A DNA stretch of 19,368 nt from Actinomycetes bacterium (GTDB lineage: Bacteria; Actinomycetota; Acidimicrobiia; Spongiisociales; UBA5794). Made by a program: the position numbers and the translations under genes. Below are positions 7,216 through 14,869 of the stretch, in pieces. How positions within the stretch are numbered: position 1 is the stretch's first letter; each line of letters opens with the position of its first letter. The DNA is taken from NCBI GenBank assembly GCA_023336875.1, contig JAMBLH010000285.1, positions 1-19,368 on the forward strand. Direction: 5' to 3'. The notes under the pieces are model-generated. The model saw only the letters and a program-made list of their open reading frames with translations. It did no database searches and was not told where the DNA came from.

Positions 7216-8327
7216 AGCGCTTCGACCACGAAATCGATCGACGCAGTCAGCGATTTGACGTCCGAGATCACAACGTTCGGGAAAGTCGCAATTCGCAACT
7301 GGTTTCTCCCGAGCTTGCGATATGACTCAGTGTCGACAATGCCATTCGCCCGCAACACCGCCGAAACGCTGCGCGCCGACACAGACTCGTCCAGGTCGAT
7401 GGTCACCACCGTTGGAGAACGTAGCGCCTCGTCTGTGACGAAGGGCTCGGCGAATGAGCGCATGTTCGCCCACGAGTAGAGATGGTCCGAGGTCGCACGG
7501 ACAGCGGCGTCCGCCCACTTGATTCCCCCGCGGTGGTTCACGAACTCGATCTGACGATCGAGTAGATAGAGCGTTGCGAGCGCAGGCGTGTTGTATGTCT
7601 GTGCGCTTCGGCTGTTGTCCAACGCGGTCTTGAGCGACAGGAACTCTGGGATCCAACGCGATGTCGTGCTGATCAGTTCGATTCGTTCGATCGCGGCAGG
7701 GGACAGGAATGCTATCCATAGGCCCCCGTCCGATCCGAGTGCCTTCTGCGGTGAGAAGTAGTATGCGTCCACCTCCTCGACATCGAACGCGATCGCACCC
7801 GCCGCAGAGGTCCCATCCACTGCGACCAGTGCATCCCCAAGTCGGGCAAAGGGCGCAACAACTCCTGTCGACGTCTCGTTGTGAATGAACGCGGCGAGGT
7901 CGACTCCGCCGACGGCCACGGGTGCTGGAGCATCGCCCGGGTCTGCGTCGACAATGACTGGCTCATCGAGATGAGGGGCTGCGGCAGCGGCAGTGGCAAA
8001 CTTGCGGGAGAATTCGCCGCAGACGAAGTGGGCGGAGCGGTTCTCTATCAGACCGAGCACGGTTGCATCCCAGAAGGCTGTTGCACCGCCGAGCCCAAGC
8101 ACAACTTCAAACCCATCGGGCAGCCCGTACATGTGCATCAGCCCTGATTGGATCGAGGCGACAACCTTCTTCACGTTCGATTGGCGGTGACTCGTACCGA
8201 GGAATGCTGTACCGGTGTTGGATAGGTCGCGGACGAAGGAGGGGTTGATACGGCTGGGTCCCGACCCGAAACGTCCGTCCTGGGGCAGCAGGTCAGCAGG
8301 AATCGTGATCGTGGGCGTCTCGGTCAT
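7212..8327 (-). CDS. serC: Phosphoserine aminotransferase, actinobacterial type
   Basis: A 371-residue PLP enzyme of class V that converts 3-phosphohydroxypyruvate to 3-phosphoserine in serine biosynthesis. Motifs are DGRFGSGPSRI (17-27), GTSHRQS (44-50), GGATAFWDA (80-88), HNETSTGV (149-156) and YYFSPQKALGSDGGLW (189-204) with the PLP lysine K195. The GSGPSRI start and the ETSTGV motif are those of the mycobacterial-type SerC. The frame stays open another 375 bases upstream, but that stretch runs through the divergent aminotransferase gene. The ATG at 8327 gives the conserved N-terminus (TITIPADLLPQDGRFG). No strong Shine-Dalgarno sequence is seen. It is the first gene of the serC - yhhN - sixA - ltaE unit. 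The assignment is firm. Confidence 0.93.
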   Translation of the reverse strand: MTETPTITIPADLLPQDGRFGSGPSRINPSFVRDLSNTGTAFLGTSHRQSNVKKVVASIQSGLMHMYGLPDGFEVVLGLGGATAFWDATVLGLIENRSAHFVCGEFSRKFATAAAAAPHLDEPVIVDADPGDAPAPVAVGGVDLAAFIHNETSTGVVAPFARLGDALVAVDGTSAAGAIAFDVEEVDAYYFSPQKALGSDGGLWIAFLSPAAIERIELISTTSRWIPEFLSLKTALDNSRSAQTYNTPALATLYLLDRQIEFVNHRGGIKWADAAVRATSDHLYSWANMRSFAEPFVTDEALRSPTVVTIDLDESVSARSVSAVLRANGIVDTESYRKLGRNQLRIATFPNVVISDVKSLTASIDFVVEAL

Positions 8328-8370
8328 GTCTATCGTGCACCTATCCACTCGACAGTAGAGGGTAGACCTG

Positions 8371-9576
8371 ATGACGAACCGTGAATCGATGTCCAAACGA
8401 ACGCATGCTGTTGAACCCTCGGCAACGTTGGCGATCACTGCGAAAGCGAACCAGTTGCGAGCTGAAGGGAAACCCGTGATCGGCTTCGGGGCAGGGGAGC
8501 CGGATTTCCCGACTCCTTCGCCGATCGTGGATGCAGCGATCCAGGCCGCAAGGGACCCGAAATCCCACCGATACTCGCCTGCGGCCGGCCAACCGGCATT
8601 GCGCGACGCGATTGCGTCCAAGACGATGAGGGATTCATCGTTGGGTGTCGACGCGTCCCAGGTCGTCGTCACCAACGGCGGGAAACAGGCTGTGTATCTC
8701 ACATGCCAGGTTCTTCTCGACCCGGGTGACGAGGTGCTGCTTCCTTCTCCCTACTGGGTCACGTATCCCGAGGCCATTTCACTCGCTGGGGGCGTACCTG
8801 TGATTGTTCACAGCGACGAAACATCGCGTTTCACCGTGGATATCGACCAGCTCGAGGCCGCTGTCACTGAGCGAACAAAGATGCTGATCTTCGTGAGTCC
8901 ATCGAATCCAACTGGAGCGGTGTACTCAGCGGAGGAGATCACCCGTGTGGGTGAATGGGCGGCCGAACGCGGCATCTGGGTGATGACAGACGAAATCTAT
9001 GAGCATCTTGTCTACGGCGATGCTGTATTCCACTCGATGCCCGTGCTCGTTCCCGAGATGGCGGAACGCTGTGTGGTTGTCAACGGGGTCGCCAAGACAT
9101 ACGCGATGACGGGTTGGCGTGTTGGATGGATGATCGCACCGAATGAGATCGCATCCGGAGCGGTGCGCATGCAATCCCACCTCACTTCGAATGTCAACAA
9201 CGTCGCCCAGGCGGCAGCGCTCGAGGCTGTGACCGGCTCACTTGAAGCGGTCGACGCCATGCGGGTGGCATTCGACCGGCGTCGTCAAACCATGTACGGG
9301 ATACTCAACGGCATTAAGGGCGTGTCCTGCATCGAACCGCAGGGAGCGTTTTACGCGTTTCCGAACATGACGGGTCTGTTAAACCGGCCTCTCGCAGGTC
9401 GAACAGCAACGACGACCATGGAGCTTGCCGCGTTGCTCCTCGAGGAGATCAACGTGGCGATCGTCCCGGGTGAGGCTTTTGGCGCTCAGGGCTATGCCCG
9501 ATTTTCCTTCGCACTTTCGGATGAGGATCTTTCTGAAGGCCTTGGCAGGATCGCAGACCTGGTGGCTACGTCCTGA
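8371..9576 (+). CDS. Class I aminotransferase (aspartate aminotransferase-like)
   Basis: A 401-residue fold-type I PLP aminotransferase of the AspAT gamma/Ib group. Motifs are SATLAITAKANQLRAEG (17-33), FGAGEPDFPTP (39-49), TNGGKQAVYL (101-110), SPSNPTG (176-182; N179), TDEIYEHLVY (206-215; D207 and Y210), the PLP lysine K242 in GVAKTYAMTGWRVGW with R250, and R377 in ARFSFA for the substrate carboxylate. The likely reaction is aspartate to oxaloacetate transamination; prephenate or aromatic substrates are also known in this group, so no symbol is given. ATG 8371 is preferred because GAGGG lies 8 nt upstream; ATG 8389 (MSKRTHAVEPSATLAI) would also fit the family N-terminus. It diverges from serC over 43 bp and overlaps the convergent aroQ-hydrolase gene by 11 bp. 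Confidence 0.9.
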   Translation: MTNRESMSKRTHAVEPSATLAITAKANQLRAEGKPVIGFGAGEPDFPTPSPIVDAAIQAARDPKSHRYSPAAGQPALRDAIASKTMRDSSLGVDASQVVVTNGGKQAVYLTCQVLLDPGDEVLLPSPYWVTYPEAISLAGGVPVIVHSDETSRFTVDIDQLEAAVTERTKMLIFVSPSNPTGAVYSAEEITRVGEWAAERGIWVMTDEIYEHLVYGDAVFHSMPVLVPEMAERCVVVNGVAKTYAMTGWRVGWMIAPNEIASGAVRMQSHLTSNVNNVAQAAALEAVTGSLEAVDAMRVAFDRRRQTMYGILNGIKGVSCIEPQGAFYAFPNMTGLLNRPLAGRTATTTMELAALLLEEINVAIVPGEAFGAQGYARFSFALSDEDLSEGLGRIADLVATS

Positions 9577-10705
9577 ATCGCTCGAGAGCTGCGACGAGAC
9601 CCTGCCATGACTCTGAGCATGGGTTGATGAGCTCCATGTGGTCGACGCCCTCGACGATCGTGGCAGTTGTGTCTGCTCCTCCGAGTGAGGCGTAGGCAGT
9701 TGAGTGAGAGGCCGGCACGATGTCGTCCTTGTCGCCGTGCAACATGTGCACAGGCACACCTGGCTCTCCTGTGAGTTCAGCCTGATCCCACAGACGCGGT
9801 GCGTCCGAGCGGGACGCTCCGAGGAGGAGTGCGGCGGGATCGTCATCTGGGCGGAACTCCGATATCGCTGTCAGGCTCGATACAGCGGCGAGTGGAACGG
9901 CGGCTGAAATGGCCGAGCTCTGCTCGGCGAGCCACAGCGCAAGATATCCACCTGCGGAGTGGCCGATGGCCACGATGCGCCCAGCATCTAGTTGATGCGT
10001 GGGAGCGTTGTCGCCGATCCATTGCACTGCGGTCTCGACATCAGCGACAGCTGATCCGTAGGAACCATGGCCGCGCGAGTACTCGATGTTGGCTGTTGCC
10101 CAACCGTGTTGCGTCAGCGCGACCGCCGTTGGGTCCATGAGATCCCGTTTCCAGATGTCGCCCCAGAATCCGCCGTGGATCAGAAGAGCAACTGGATGGG
10201 GGCCGCTTCCCGAAGGGACCCGCAGGTCGAGCGATGCGTCGGAGTGGTCGGCGTAGGCGGTCGTCAGTGGTGGCGCGGTCGCGATCGCGACCAGGTGATC
10301 GATCGCATTGAGATATCCGTCGGTTCCTCTCCCGACGATCGAGAGTTCACACACGGCAGACAGCACAGAGAAGTGCCGCCACTCCTCGCGTTCGTAGATA
10401 TTCGAGATGTGCACCTCTACGGTTGCGATATTGCTCGCGGCTACTGCATCCCTCAACGTGTAGGAGTAGTGAGTAAGCGCCCCGGCGTTGATGATCATGC
10501 CGTTGTAGCGCCCCGCGGCGCCCTGGATGGCATCGACGATCGCTCCCTCATGGTTCGACTGGAAGGCCTCAACGCTTGCGGTGCTGGCGGATGCACGTCG
10601 ACGCCACTCTCCCTCGAGTTCAGCGAGGGTGGCTGCTCCATAGATCGTTGGCTCCCTCGTCCCGAGGAGGTTGAGATTGGGGCCGTTGATGACGAGTATG
10701 CGCAT
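9566..10705 (-). CDS. Fusion of type II 3-dehydroquinate dehydratase (AroQ) and alpha/beta hydrolase
   Basis: One continuous 379-residue reading frame with two complete enzyme domains. Residues 1-142 form a full-length type II dehydroquinase: NGPNLNLLGTREP (7-19), catalytic Y22, QSNHEGAIVD (49-58), INAGALTHYS (72-81) with H79, EVHISNIYEREEWRH (97-111) with catalytic H99 and R110, and GRGTDGY (125-131). Residues 150-379 form an alpha/beta hydrolase close to esterases and arylformamidases: HGGFW (177-181; oxyanion), nucleophile S250 in GHSAGG, D327 in HGDKDDIVP, and H356 in GVDHMEL. AroQ carries out step three of the shikimate pathway; the hydrolase substrate is unknown. The nucleotide sequence shows no frameshift or internal stop at the junction. 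It lies 27 bp downstream of the lipoate ligase-like gene and overlaps the convergent aminotransferase by 11 bp. Confidence 0.88.
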   Translation of the reverse strand: MRILVINGPNLNLLGTREPTIYGAATLAELEGEWRRRASASTASVEAFQSNHEGAIVDAIQGAAGRYNGMIINAGALTHYSYTLRDAVAASNIATVEVHISNIYEREEWRHFSVLSAVCELSIVGRGTDGYLNAIDHLVAIATAPPLTTAYADHSDASLDLRVPSGSGPHPVALLIHGGFWGDIWKRDLMDPTAVALTQHGWATANIEYSRGHGSYGSAVADVETAVQWIGDNAPTHQLDAGRIVAIGHSAGGYLALWLAEQSSAISAAVPLAAVSSLTAISEFRPDDDPAALLLGASRSDAPRLWDQAELTGEPGVPVHMLHGDKDDIVPASHSTAYASLGGADTTATIVEGVDHMELINPCSESWQGLVAALERFRT

Positions 10706-10732
10706 GCGGTGAGTCTTGAAGGTTTGTGGCTC

Positions 10733-11494
10733 CTACGCAAGTATGCGTGGATCGTGGTCAGCTTGGAAGCTATAGGCAAGAGCCATCGTGCCGCTGTCGA
10801 TCTCGGTGGATCGCCCTGTCCCAGCAGGGGAGAACTGCTCGGAGAGCCGAGTTTCGAAGTCCCCGATATCAATGTCGGCCGCGTCGGCGATCTGGCCCGT
10901 AAGCATTGGATCCATGTCGAGGCCGAGCGCGGTGTATACGGGGACGAGCACTTCGTTGACCAGTGACGCTCCCCGAACGACGATCACTCCAGCCACCTGA
11001 GCAGCGTTGCGCGCCAGACGCTGTCCTGCGCCCATCACCTTCCCTGTCCCTTCGACATGCACGCTGTATGCGCCCGGACAGTATTCGCCTGCGACTTCGC
11101 CAATAACAGCACCAACCCCGAACGACTCCAGCGTTGACACGACATGATTCGCAACAGTGCTGAAGCGCTCATGCATCCCCGTCACCGGATCATCCGCCGG
11201 AACGGTCCAGACGAAACGGATGGTCTGAGGGTGGAACGCGACGGCTCGACCGCCAGCGATCCGAATAGTCGGGTCGAAGCCATGTGCAACGGCGACAGCG
11301 ACGGCTCGGCTGAAGCCATCGGTTAGTGCGTCGTGTTTGCCGAAAGCGACAGTTCTGTGTGGCTTCCCGATCTGGAGCGTCTCCGGCATCTCGCGTGCTG
11401 ACACCCTCTGGAGAATCGCTCGCGAGATGGCGGTGTTGAGATGGGCCGTGCCAGCGAGACGGTCGTTGAAGAGCTGTAGAGAATTGTCAGTCAT
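10733..11494 (-). CDS. LplA/LipM-like lipoate ligase or octanoyltransferase
   Basis: A 253-residue protein of the BPL/LplA/LipB superfamily, which attaches lipoate or octanoate to lysines of 2-oxoacid dehydrogenases and GcvH. The motif RIAGGRAVAFHP (78-89) corresponds to the ligand-binding RRxxGGxxVxH loop. GEVAGEYCPGAYSV (132-145) and the conserved lysine K152 in GTGKVMGAGQR follow. C139 sits in the region where LipM/LipL-type octanoyltransferases carry their catalytic cysteine, so the protein may transfer octanoate rather than ligate lipoate; this is not resolved. The LplA accessory C-terminal domain is reduced or absent. ATG 11494 is chosen, which puts LQLFNDRL close to the N-terminus; an in-frame GTG at 11521 is possible. 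It is first in a two-gene unit with the aroQ fusion and diverges from a lipoprotein gene. Confidence 0.8.
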   Translation of the reverse strand: MTDNSLQLFNDRLAGTAHLNTAISRAILQRVSAREMPETLQIGKPHRTVAFGKHDALTDGFSRAVAVAVAHGFDPTIRIAGGRAVAFHPQTIRFVWTVPADDPVTGMHERFSTVANHVVSTLESFGVGAVIGEVAGEYCPGAYSVHVEGTGKVMGAGQRLARNAAQVAGVIVVRGASLVNEVLVPVYTALGLDMDPMLTGQIADAADIDIGDFETRLSEQFSPAGTGRSTEIDSGTMALAYSFQADHDPRILA

Positions 11495-11538
11495 GGGTTT
11501 CCGCGCCGCAGGTGATGTCACTTATTGGAGATCCGTGC

Positions 11539-11545
11539 CATCCTA
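11539..11545. promoter_or_regulatory. Overlapping divergent -10 boxes (lipoprotein / lplA-like)
   Basis: On the plus strand TGC-CATCCT (11536-11544) resembles an extended -10 and ends 7 nt before the lipoprotein ATG at 11552. On the minus strand the nearly same bases read TAGGAT (11545-11540), a TANNNT -10 for the lplA-like gene, with a leader of about 40 nt to its ATG. The two genes may therefore share one bidirectional promoter. This is inference from motif and spacing. Confidence 0.35.
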
Positions 11546-11551
11546 CAGACC

Positions 11552-12232
11552 ATGAAATGGTGGGCGATTGTTGGAGTAGCGCTCTCGACATTGCTTGTTG
11601 GGTGTGGTGAGGCCGGTCTCCTTGACGGGGTCGGCGATGCAACGCGTGAGTATGTCGAGGGCGACCAGATCACGACCACAACCATTGTTCCCGTTGCTGC
11701 TGGTACGGGGGATGAAGGTCTGATCGGAGCAGCGGACGCCAAGTGGTTCAACGACGACATTCCCAACCAGATGTCAGGGACGCCTGATCAGGTTGTGCGT
11801 GGCGTGTGGGAGCGTGAGCTCAAGAGCCGGTTCGTGCAGTCATCGAGAGCCGAGATCGTTGCCGCGTTGCCCTCGATCATGTTCCCAGGCCTGGTTCCTG
11901 AGAACGTGGAATGGATCACGAGTCAGCTCGTATTCGACGAGACGACAGGTGCACTGGATCGAGATACGACAGCTGCCTTCGGTCTTTGGATTTCGGACCC
12001 GTATCAGTCCGATGCTGCGCGTGCGGGTGTCCTGCGCGTGGGGAGAGCTGCAGCAGATCTTCTTCCGACACGATCAGATATTGTTCCGATCATTGTCCCT
12101 GACGGTATCAGCCTCAGCTGGACCGAGGACGGGCATAGATACGAACTGTTCTGCAGGTCTGATATCTCCGTGGAACTCTGCAGCGACGTCGCCGACTCAG
12201 CCGTCCCCCTGGCCAGTCTTCTGACCCGGTGA
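11552..12232 (+). CDS. Predicted lipoprotein of unknown function
   Basis: A 226-residue exported protein with a type II signal peptide. MKWW is followed by a hydrophobic run and the lipobox LVGC, with the lipidated cysteine at C18. The mature part starts acidic, with a TTTT linker near residue 40, and then continues as a soluble, mostly helical domain. Two cysteines (C197 and C205) lie close together near the C-terminus and could form a disulfide. No family is recognised. ATG 11552 is chosen because it gives the proper signal peptide; a TTG at 11525 would add nine residues in front. A CATCCT box 7 nt upstream suggests leaderless translation. It sits 153 bp before an ABC exporter gene on the same strand, and a second lipoprotein gene follows the exporter. 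Confidence 0.75.
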   Translation: MKWWAIVGVALSTLLVGCGEAGLLDGVGDATREYVEGDQITTTTIVPVAAGTGDEGLIGAADAKWFNDDIPNQMSGTPDQVVRGVWERELKSRFVQSSRAEIVAALPSIMFPGLVPENVEWITSQLVFDETTGALDRDTTAAFGLWISDPYQSDAARAGVLRVGRAAADLLPTRSDIVPIIVPDGISLSWTEDGHRYELFCRSDISVELCSDVADSAVPLASLLTR

Positions 12233-12246
12233 CGCACTGGATACCG

Positions 12247-12376
12247 ATGGACGGTGGAGAGTAGACGGACCGTTCGTTGAGCTCTCTTGGGGTAGGCGGT
12301 GAAAGAAGCCGTCGACCGTCGACCTCTTCTACGATCTACTTCTTCTACCGTCTACTCGCCTCCCTCATCCGTCTAC
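12247..12376. repeat. Degenerate 7-bp repeat (GTAGACG-like) in inverted clusters
   Basis: The 153-bp gap between the lipoprotein and ABC genes is filled by heptamers related to GTAGACG. A left cluster (about 12247-12272) reads on the plus strand (atggacg, gtggaga, gtagacg). A longer right cluster (12311-12376) reads on the minus strand (gtagacg, gatgagg, gaggcga, gtagacg, gtagaag, and further on two GTCGACG copies). Because the clusters face each other, 12256-12268 pairs with 12348-12360 over 13 bp with one mismatch. The pattern is too degenerate and too short-period for a CRISPR. Its function is unknown; slippage-born repeat or a folded leader element are options. Confidence 0.5.
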
Positions 12377-12379
12377 CTT
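12374..12379 (+). promoter_or_regulatory. Putative -10 box of the ABC exporter (leaderless)
   Basis: TACCTT followed by six bases and the ATG at 12386. It shows the same TANNNT-N6-ATG arrangement as dnaE2 and the ACT gene, with no Shine-Dalgarno sequence in between. It falls at the edge of the heptamer repeat, so the match may be partly due to the repeat unit itself. Confidence 0.35.
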
Positions 12380-12385
12380 TCTGTG

Positions 12386-14278
12386 ATGCACGGATCCTCG
12401 TGGGGCGCGTTCATGCGCCATGATGAAACCCAATCCGCGCCCCAGATCGACAGGGCGCTTGTTCGACGTGTGCTGGGGTACGCGAGCCCTTACAAGGGCC
12501 AGGTCGTGGTTGTCCTCATCACTATCGTTGTGATCTCGCTCTTCTCGCTCCTGCCACCACTTCTGATGCGGGCCCTGATCGATACGGCAATTCCCGCGGG
12601 CGACCTACGGATGGTCACTCTCCTCGGCCTCGGGATGGTTGCTGTGCCACTCGTCAACGGGGTGGTTGGTGTCATTCAGCGACGGTCTGCAGCGAAGATG
12701 GGCGAGGGCATTATCTACGATCTGCGGCGACAGCTCTTCGATCACCTTCAGCACATGTCTCTTGGGTTCTTTACAAACACCAAAACGGGCGAGTTGATGT
12801 CGAGATTGAACTCTGATGTGATCGGGGCACAGCAGGCGGTCACTTCGACGTTCGTCTCCCTCACGGCCAACGTGTTCACGGTCGTCGCGACGTTGATCAT
12901 CATGTTCAGGTTGGAGTGGCGGCTCACGCTGCTCGCTATTTCGATTCTTCCGCTCTTCATCATTGCGTCGCGCCAGGTTGGGCGACGGCTACGTGCGATT
13001 CGCAGAAATCAGATGGCTGCCAACGCTGAAATGAACTCGGTGATGCAGGAGACATTGTCCGTCTCCGGCGCGCTGCTTGTCAAACTATTTGGACGGTCGG
13101 ACTTCGAGAACGAGAGATTCGCGGTCTATGCGTCCGAAGTGCGTGATCTGGGCGTGAACCAGGCAACGGTCGGACGGTGGTTCTTTATGGCACTTGGACT
13201 CGTGTCTGCCCTAGGAACGGCGATCACGTTCTGGCTCGGTGCGGTGTTCGTCATCAATGGCACGTTGACCATCGGGACGATCGTGGCTCTCAGCGCCTAT
13301 CTCGGATCGCTGTACGGACCCATGTCCTCCCTCGCAAATGCCAGAGTTGAGTTCACAACATCAATGGTGTCCTTCGAACGGGTCTTCGAGCTCCTCGACA
13401 TGCCGATCGACGTTCAGGAGTCTGACGACCCGATCCGAATCGAACACCTTGAGGGACGTGTCGAATTCGATGACGTGTGGTTCAGTTACGAGGGTGCGGG
13501 CTCATCAGGCCTCGAATCGGTTGCACGCTTCGGGTGGGGGGACTCCGGACGAGCAGATGGCGGCGAGCAGCAGCGTCCGGACGGCTGGGCACTCGAGGGT
13601 GTGTCGTTCACCGTTGAGCCAGGCGAGATGGTCGCGCTGGTTGGTCCATCGGGAGCGGGCAAGACAACATCCACGTATCTCGTACCCCGCCTCTATGACG
13701 TTTCGCGCGGGTCTGTACGCATCGACGGTGTGGACGTGCGGAACCTTTCGATCGATGCGCTCGCGGATGCTGTTGGTGTCGTGACTCAGGAGACGTACCT
13801 GTTCCATGACACCATCGAGGCGAATCTCAGGTATGCAAGGCCGGACGCCACCGCAGAGGAACTGAGATCCGCTGCCGAAGCAGCGAATATCTCGGAATTC
13901 ATAGATTCCCTACCAGAGGGGATGAGCACCCGTGTCGGAGAGCGGGGATATCGACTCTCTGGAGGTGAGAAGCAGCGCGTTGCAATAGCGCGCGTGATAC
14001 TCAAGAACCCCTCCATCCTGATCCTCGATGAGGCAACATCGCATCTCGACGCTCGATCTGAGGCGCTCGTCCAGGAGGCATTGGAGAGGATCATGGAACA
14101 GCGGACATCTCTGGTGATCGCTCATAGGCTCTCCACCGTGCTGGCTGCAGATAAGATCGTGGTTATAGACCAGGGTCAGGTTCAGGAGATGGGGACACAC
14201 GAAGAACTGCTTGCTGACGGAGGCCTCTATTCCGGACTCTTCGAGACACAGTTCCGCGATGCACCCGCTGTTCCGTGA
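12386..14278 (+). CDS. ABC exporter, fused permease and ATPase (type IV half-transporter)
   Basis: A 630-residue half-transporter of the MsbA/lipid-multidrug class, acting as a dimer in the cytoplasmic membrane. The permease part (about 30-330) has six hydrophobic helices near 39-60, 78-96, 155-174, 179-195, 267-291 and 296-313. The ATPase part has Walker A GPSGAGKT (420-427), a Q-loop in VTQETYLF, signature LSGGEKQR (524-531), Walker B ILILDEA with D548 and E549, and the H-loop H580 in IAHRLST, so it looks fully active. A 32-residue glycine- and charge-rich insertion (370-401) separates the A-loop strand VWFSYE from LEGVSF. ATG 12386 is preferred; a GTG at 12299 would translate the repeat region into a signal-less tail. 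The stop overlaps the next gene as GTGA. The substrate is unknown. Confidence 0.9.
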   Translation: MHGSSWGAFMRHDETQSAPQIDRALVRRVLGYASPYKGQVVVVLITIVVISLFSLLPPLLMRALIDTAIPAGDLRMVTLLGLGMVAVPLVNGVVGVIQRRSAAKMGEGIIYDLRRQLFDHLQHMSLGFFTNTKTGELMSRLNSDVIGAQQAVTSTFVSLTANVFTVVATLIIMFRLEWRLTLLAISILPLFIIASRQVGRRLRAIRRNQMAANAEMNSVMQETLSVSGALLVKLFGRSDFENERFAVYASEVRDLGVNQATVGRWFFMALGLVSALGTAITFWLGAVFVINGTLTIGTIVALSAYLGSLYGPMSSLANARVEFTTSMVSFERVFELLDMPIDVQESDDPIRIEHLEGRVEFDDVWFSYEGAGSSGLESVARFGWGDSGRADGGEQQRPDGWALEGVSFTVEPGEMVALVGPSGAGKTTSTYLVPRLYDVSRGSVRIDGVDVRNLSIDALADAVGVVTQETYLFHDTIEANLRYARPDATAEELRSAAEAANISEFIDSLPEGMSTRVGERGYRLSGGEKQRVAIARVILKNPSILILDEATSHLDARSEALVQEALERIMEQRTSLVIAHRLSTVLAADKIVVIDQGQVQEMGTHEELLADGGLYSGLFETQFRDAPAVP

Positions 14279-14844
14279 CGATACGGACTCGGACCCCGGT
14301 CATCGTGTTTGTTCTGCTTTCCCTATTTGCCACTTCGTGTTCGCTGGATTCGCAGTCGAGCGCTGAGTACGCGGCAGCGCTCGGCGAAAGCACGGATGAC
14401 TACATCCAGGAATCCCAGAACGTCTCAGGCGCTTTCCATTCCACAGTCGAGGACAAGATCAAGGTACTCGCTGAGTCAGGCGAAGGTGACGTCGTGGCGT
14501 TGGCAACAGACGTGACAAGGCGAGAGACGGTGCAGTACTTGGCTGTCCTGGAGGATGAAATGACACGGTATGTTGAGGTCCTCAGGTCGATGTCCCCTCC
14601 CGGGAGTCTTGTGGATGCTCACGATGCGTATGTTGAGGCGATCGACGCTGTCAGATACTCGATGCCCGCGACACGGGCTCGGGTTGGCGAGGCGACCGAC
14701 CTCACAGGGATACAGACAGCGATTACAGGATCAGGGTTCAGCGACGGTCAACTGCGCCTCAGGGCTGCGTGCTCGTCTCTTGAGGCTGCTGTGCGGCAGG
14801 AGGGTCATGGCGTCGACCTCGGGTGTACTCGGCCGCTCAGATAG
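14275..14844 (+). CDS. Predicted lipoprotein coupled to the ABC exporter
   Basis: A 189-residue secreted protein with an N-terminal signal peptide: charged MTIRTRT, a hydrophobic core, then FATSC with the probable lipidated cysteine at C22. The lipobox is slightly atypical (A at -3). The mature part is mainly helical (for example AEYAAALGESTDDYIQ and a long stretch around 70-120), ending with two cysteines (C166 and C184) that could pair. No family is recognised. The start codon is GTG at 14275, overlapping the exporter TGA as GTGA, so translation is coupled. That strongly suggests the two proteins work together, for instance in export or sensing at the outer face of the membrane. It converges on the uspA-like gene, leaving 25 bp with no clear terminator. 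Confidence 0.72.
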   Translation: MTIRTRTPVIVFVLLSLFATSCSLDSQSSAEYAAALGESTDDYIQESQNVSGAFHSTVEDKIKVLAESGEGDVVALATDVTRRETVQYLAVLEDEMTRYVEVLRSMSPPGSLVDAHDAYVEAIDAVRYSMPATRARVGEATDLTGIQTAITGSGFSDGQLRLRAACSSLEAAVRQEGHGVDLGCTRPLR

Positions 14845-14869
14845 CCAACGACGCTGGTACGGAATGTAG

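Noticed and set aside
8328..8702. N-terminal extension of serC
   Set aside because: The frame is open, but it would overlap the first 330 bases of the divergent aminotransferase and precede the conserved SerC N-terminus by 125 residues.
10067..10966. A 299-codon plus-strand open frame
   Set aside because: It lies entirely opposite the aroQ-hydrolase and lipoate ligase-like genes, which have clear conserved motifs. Its own translation shows no recognisable domain and looks like a high-GC antisense shadow.
12311..12376. CRISPR array
   Set aside because: The period is about 7 bp, the units are degenerate, there are no spacers of constant length and no cas genes nearby.
12299..12385. GTG start adding 29 residues to the ABC exporter
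   Set aside because: The extra residues are encoded by the heptamer repeat, are Ser/Thr-rich and unlike exporter N-termini. ATG 12386 follows a -10-like box.
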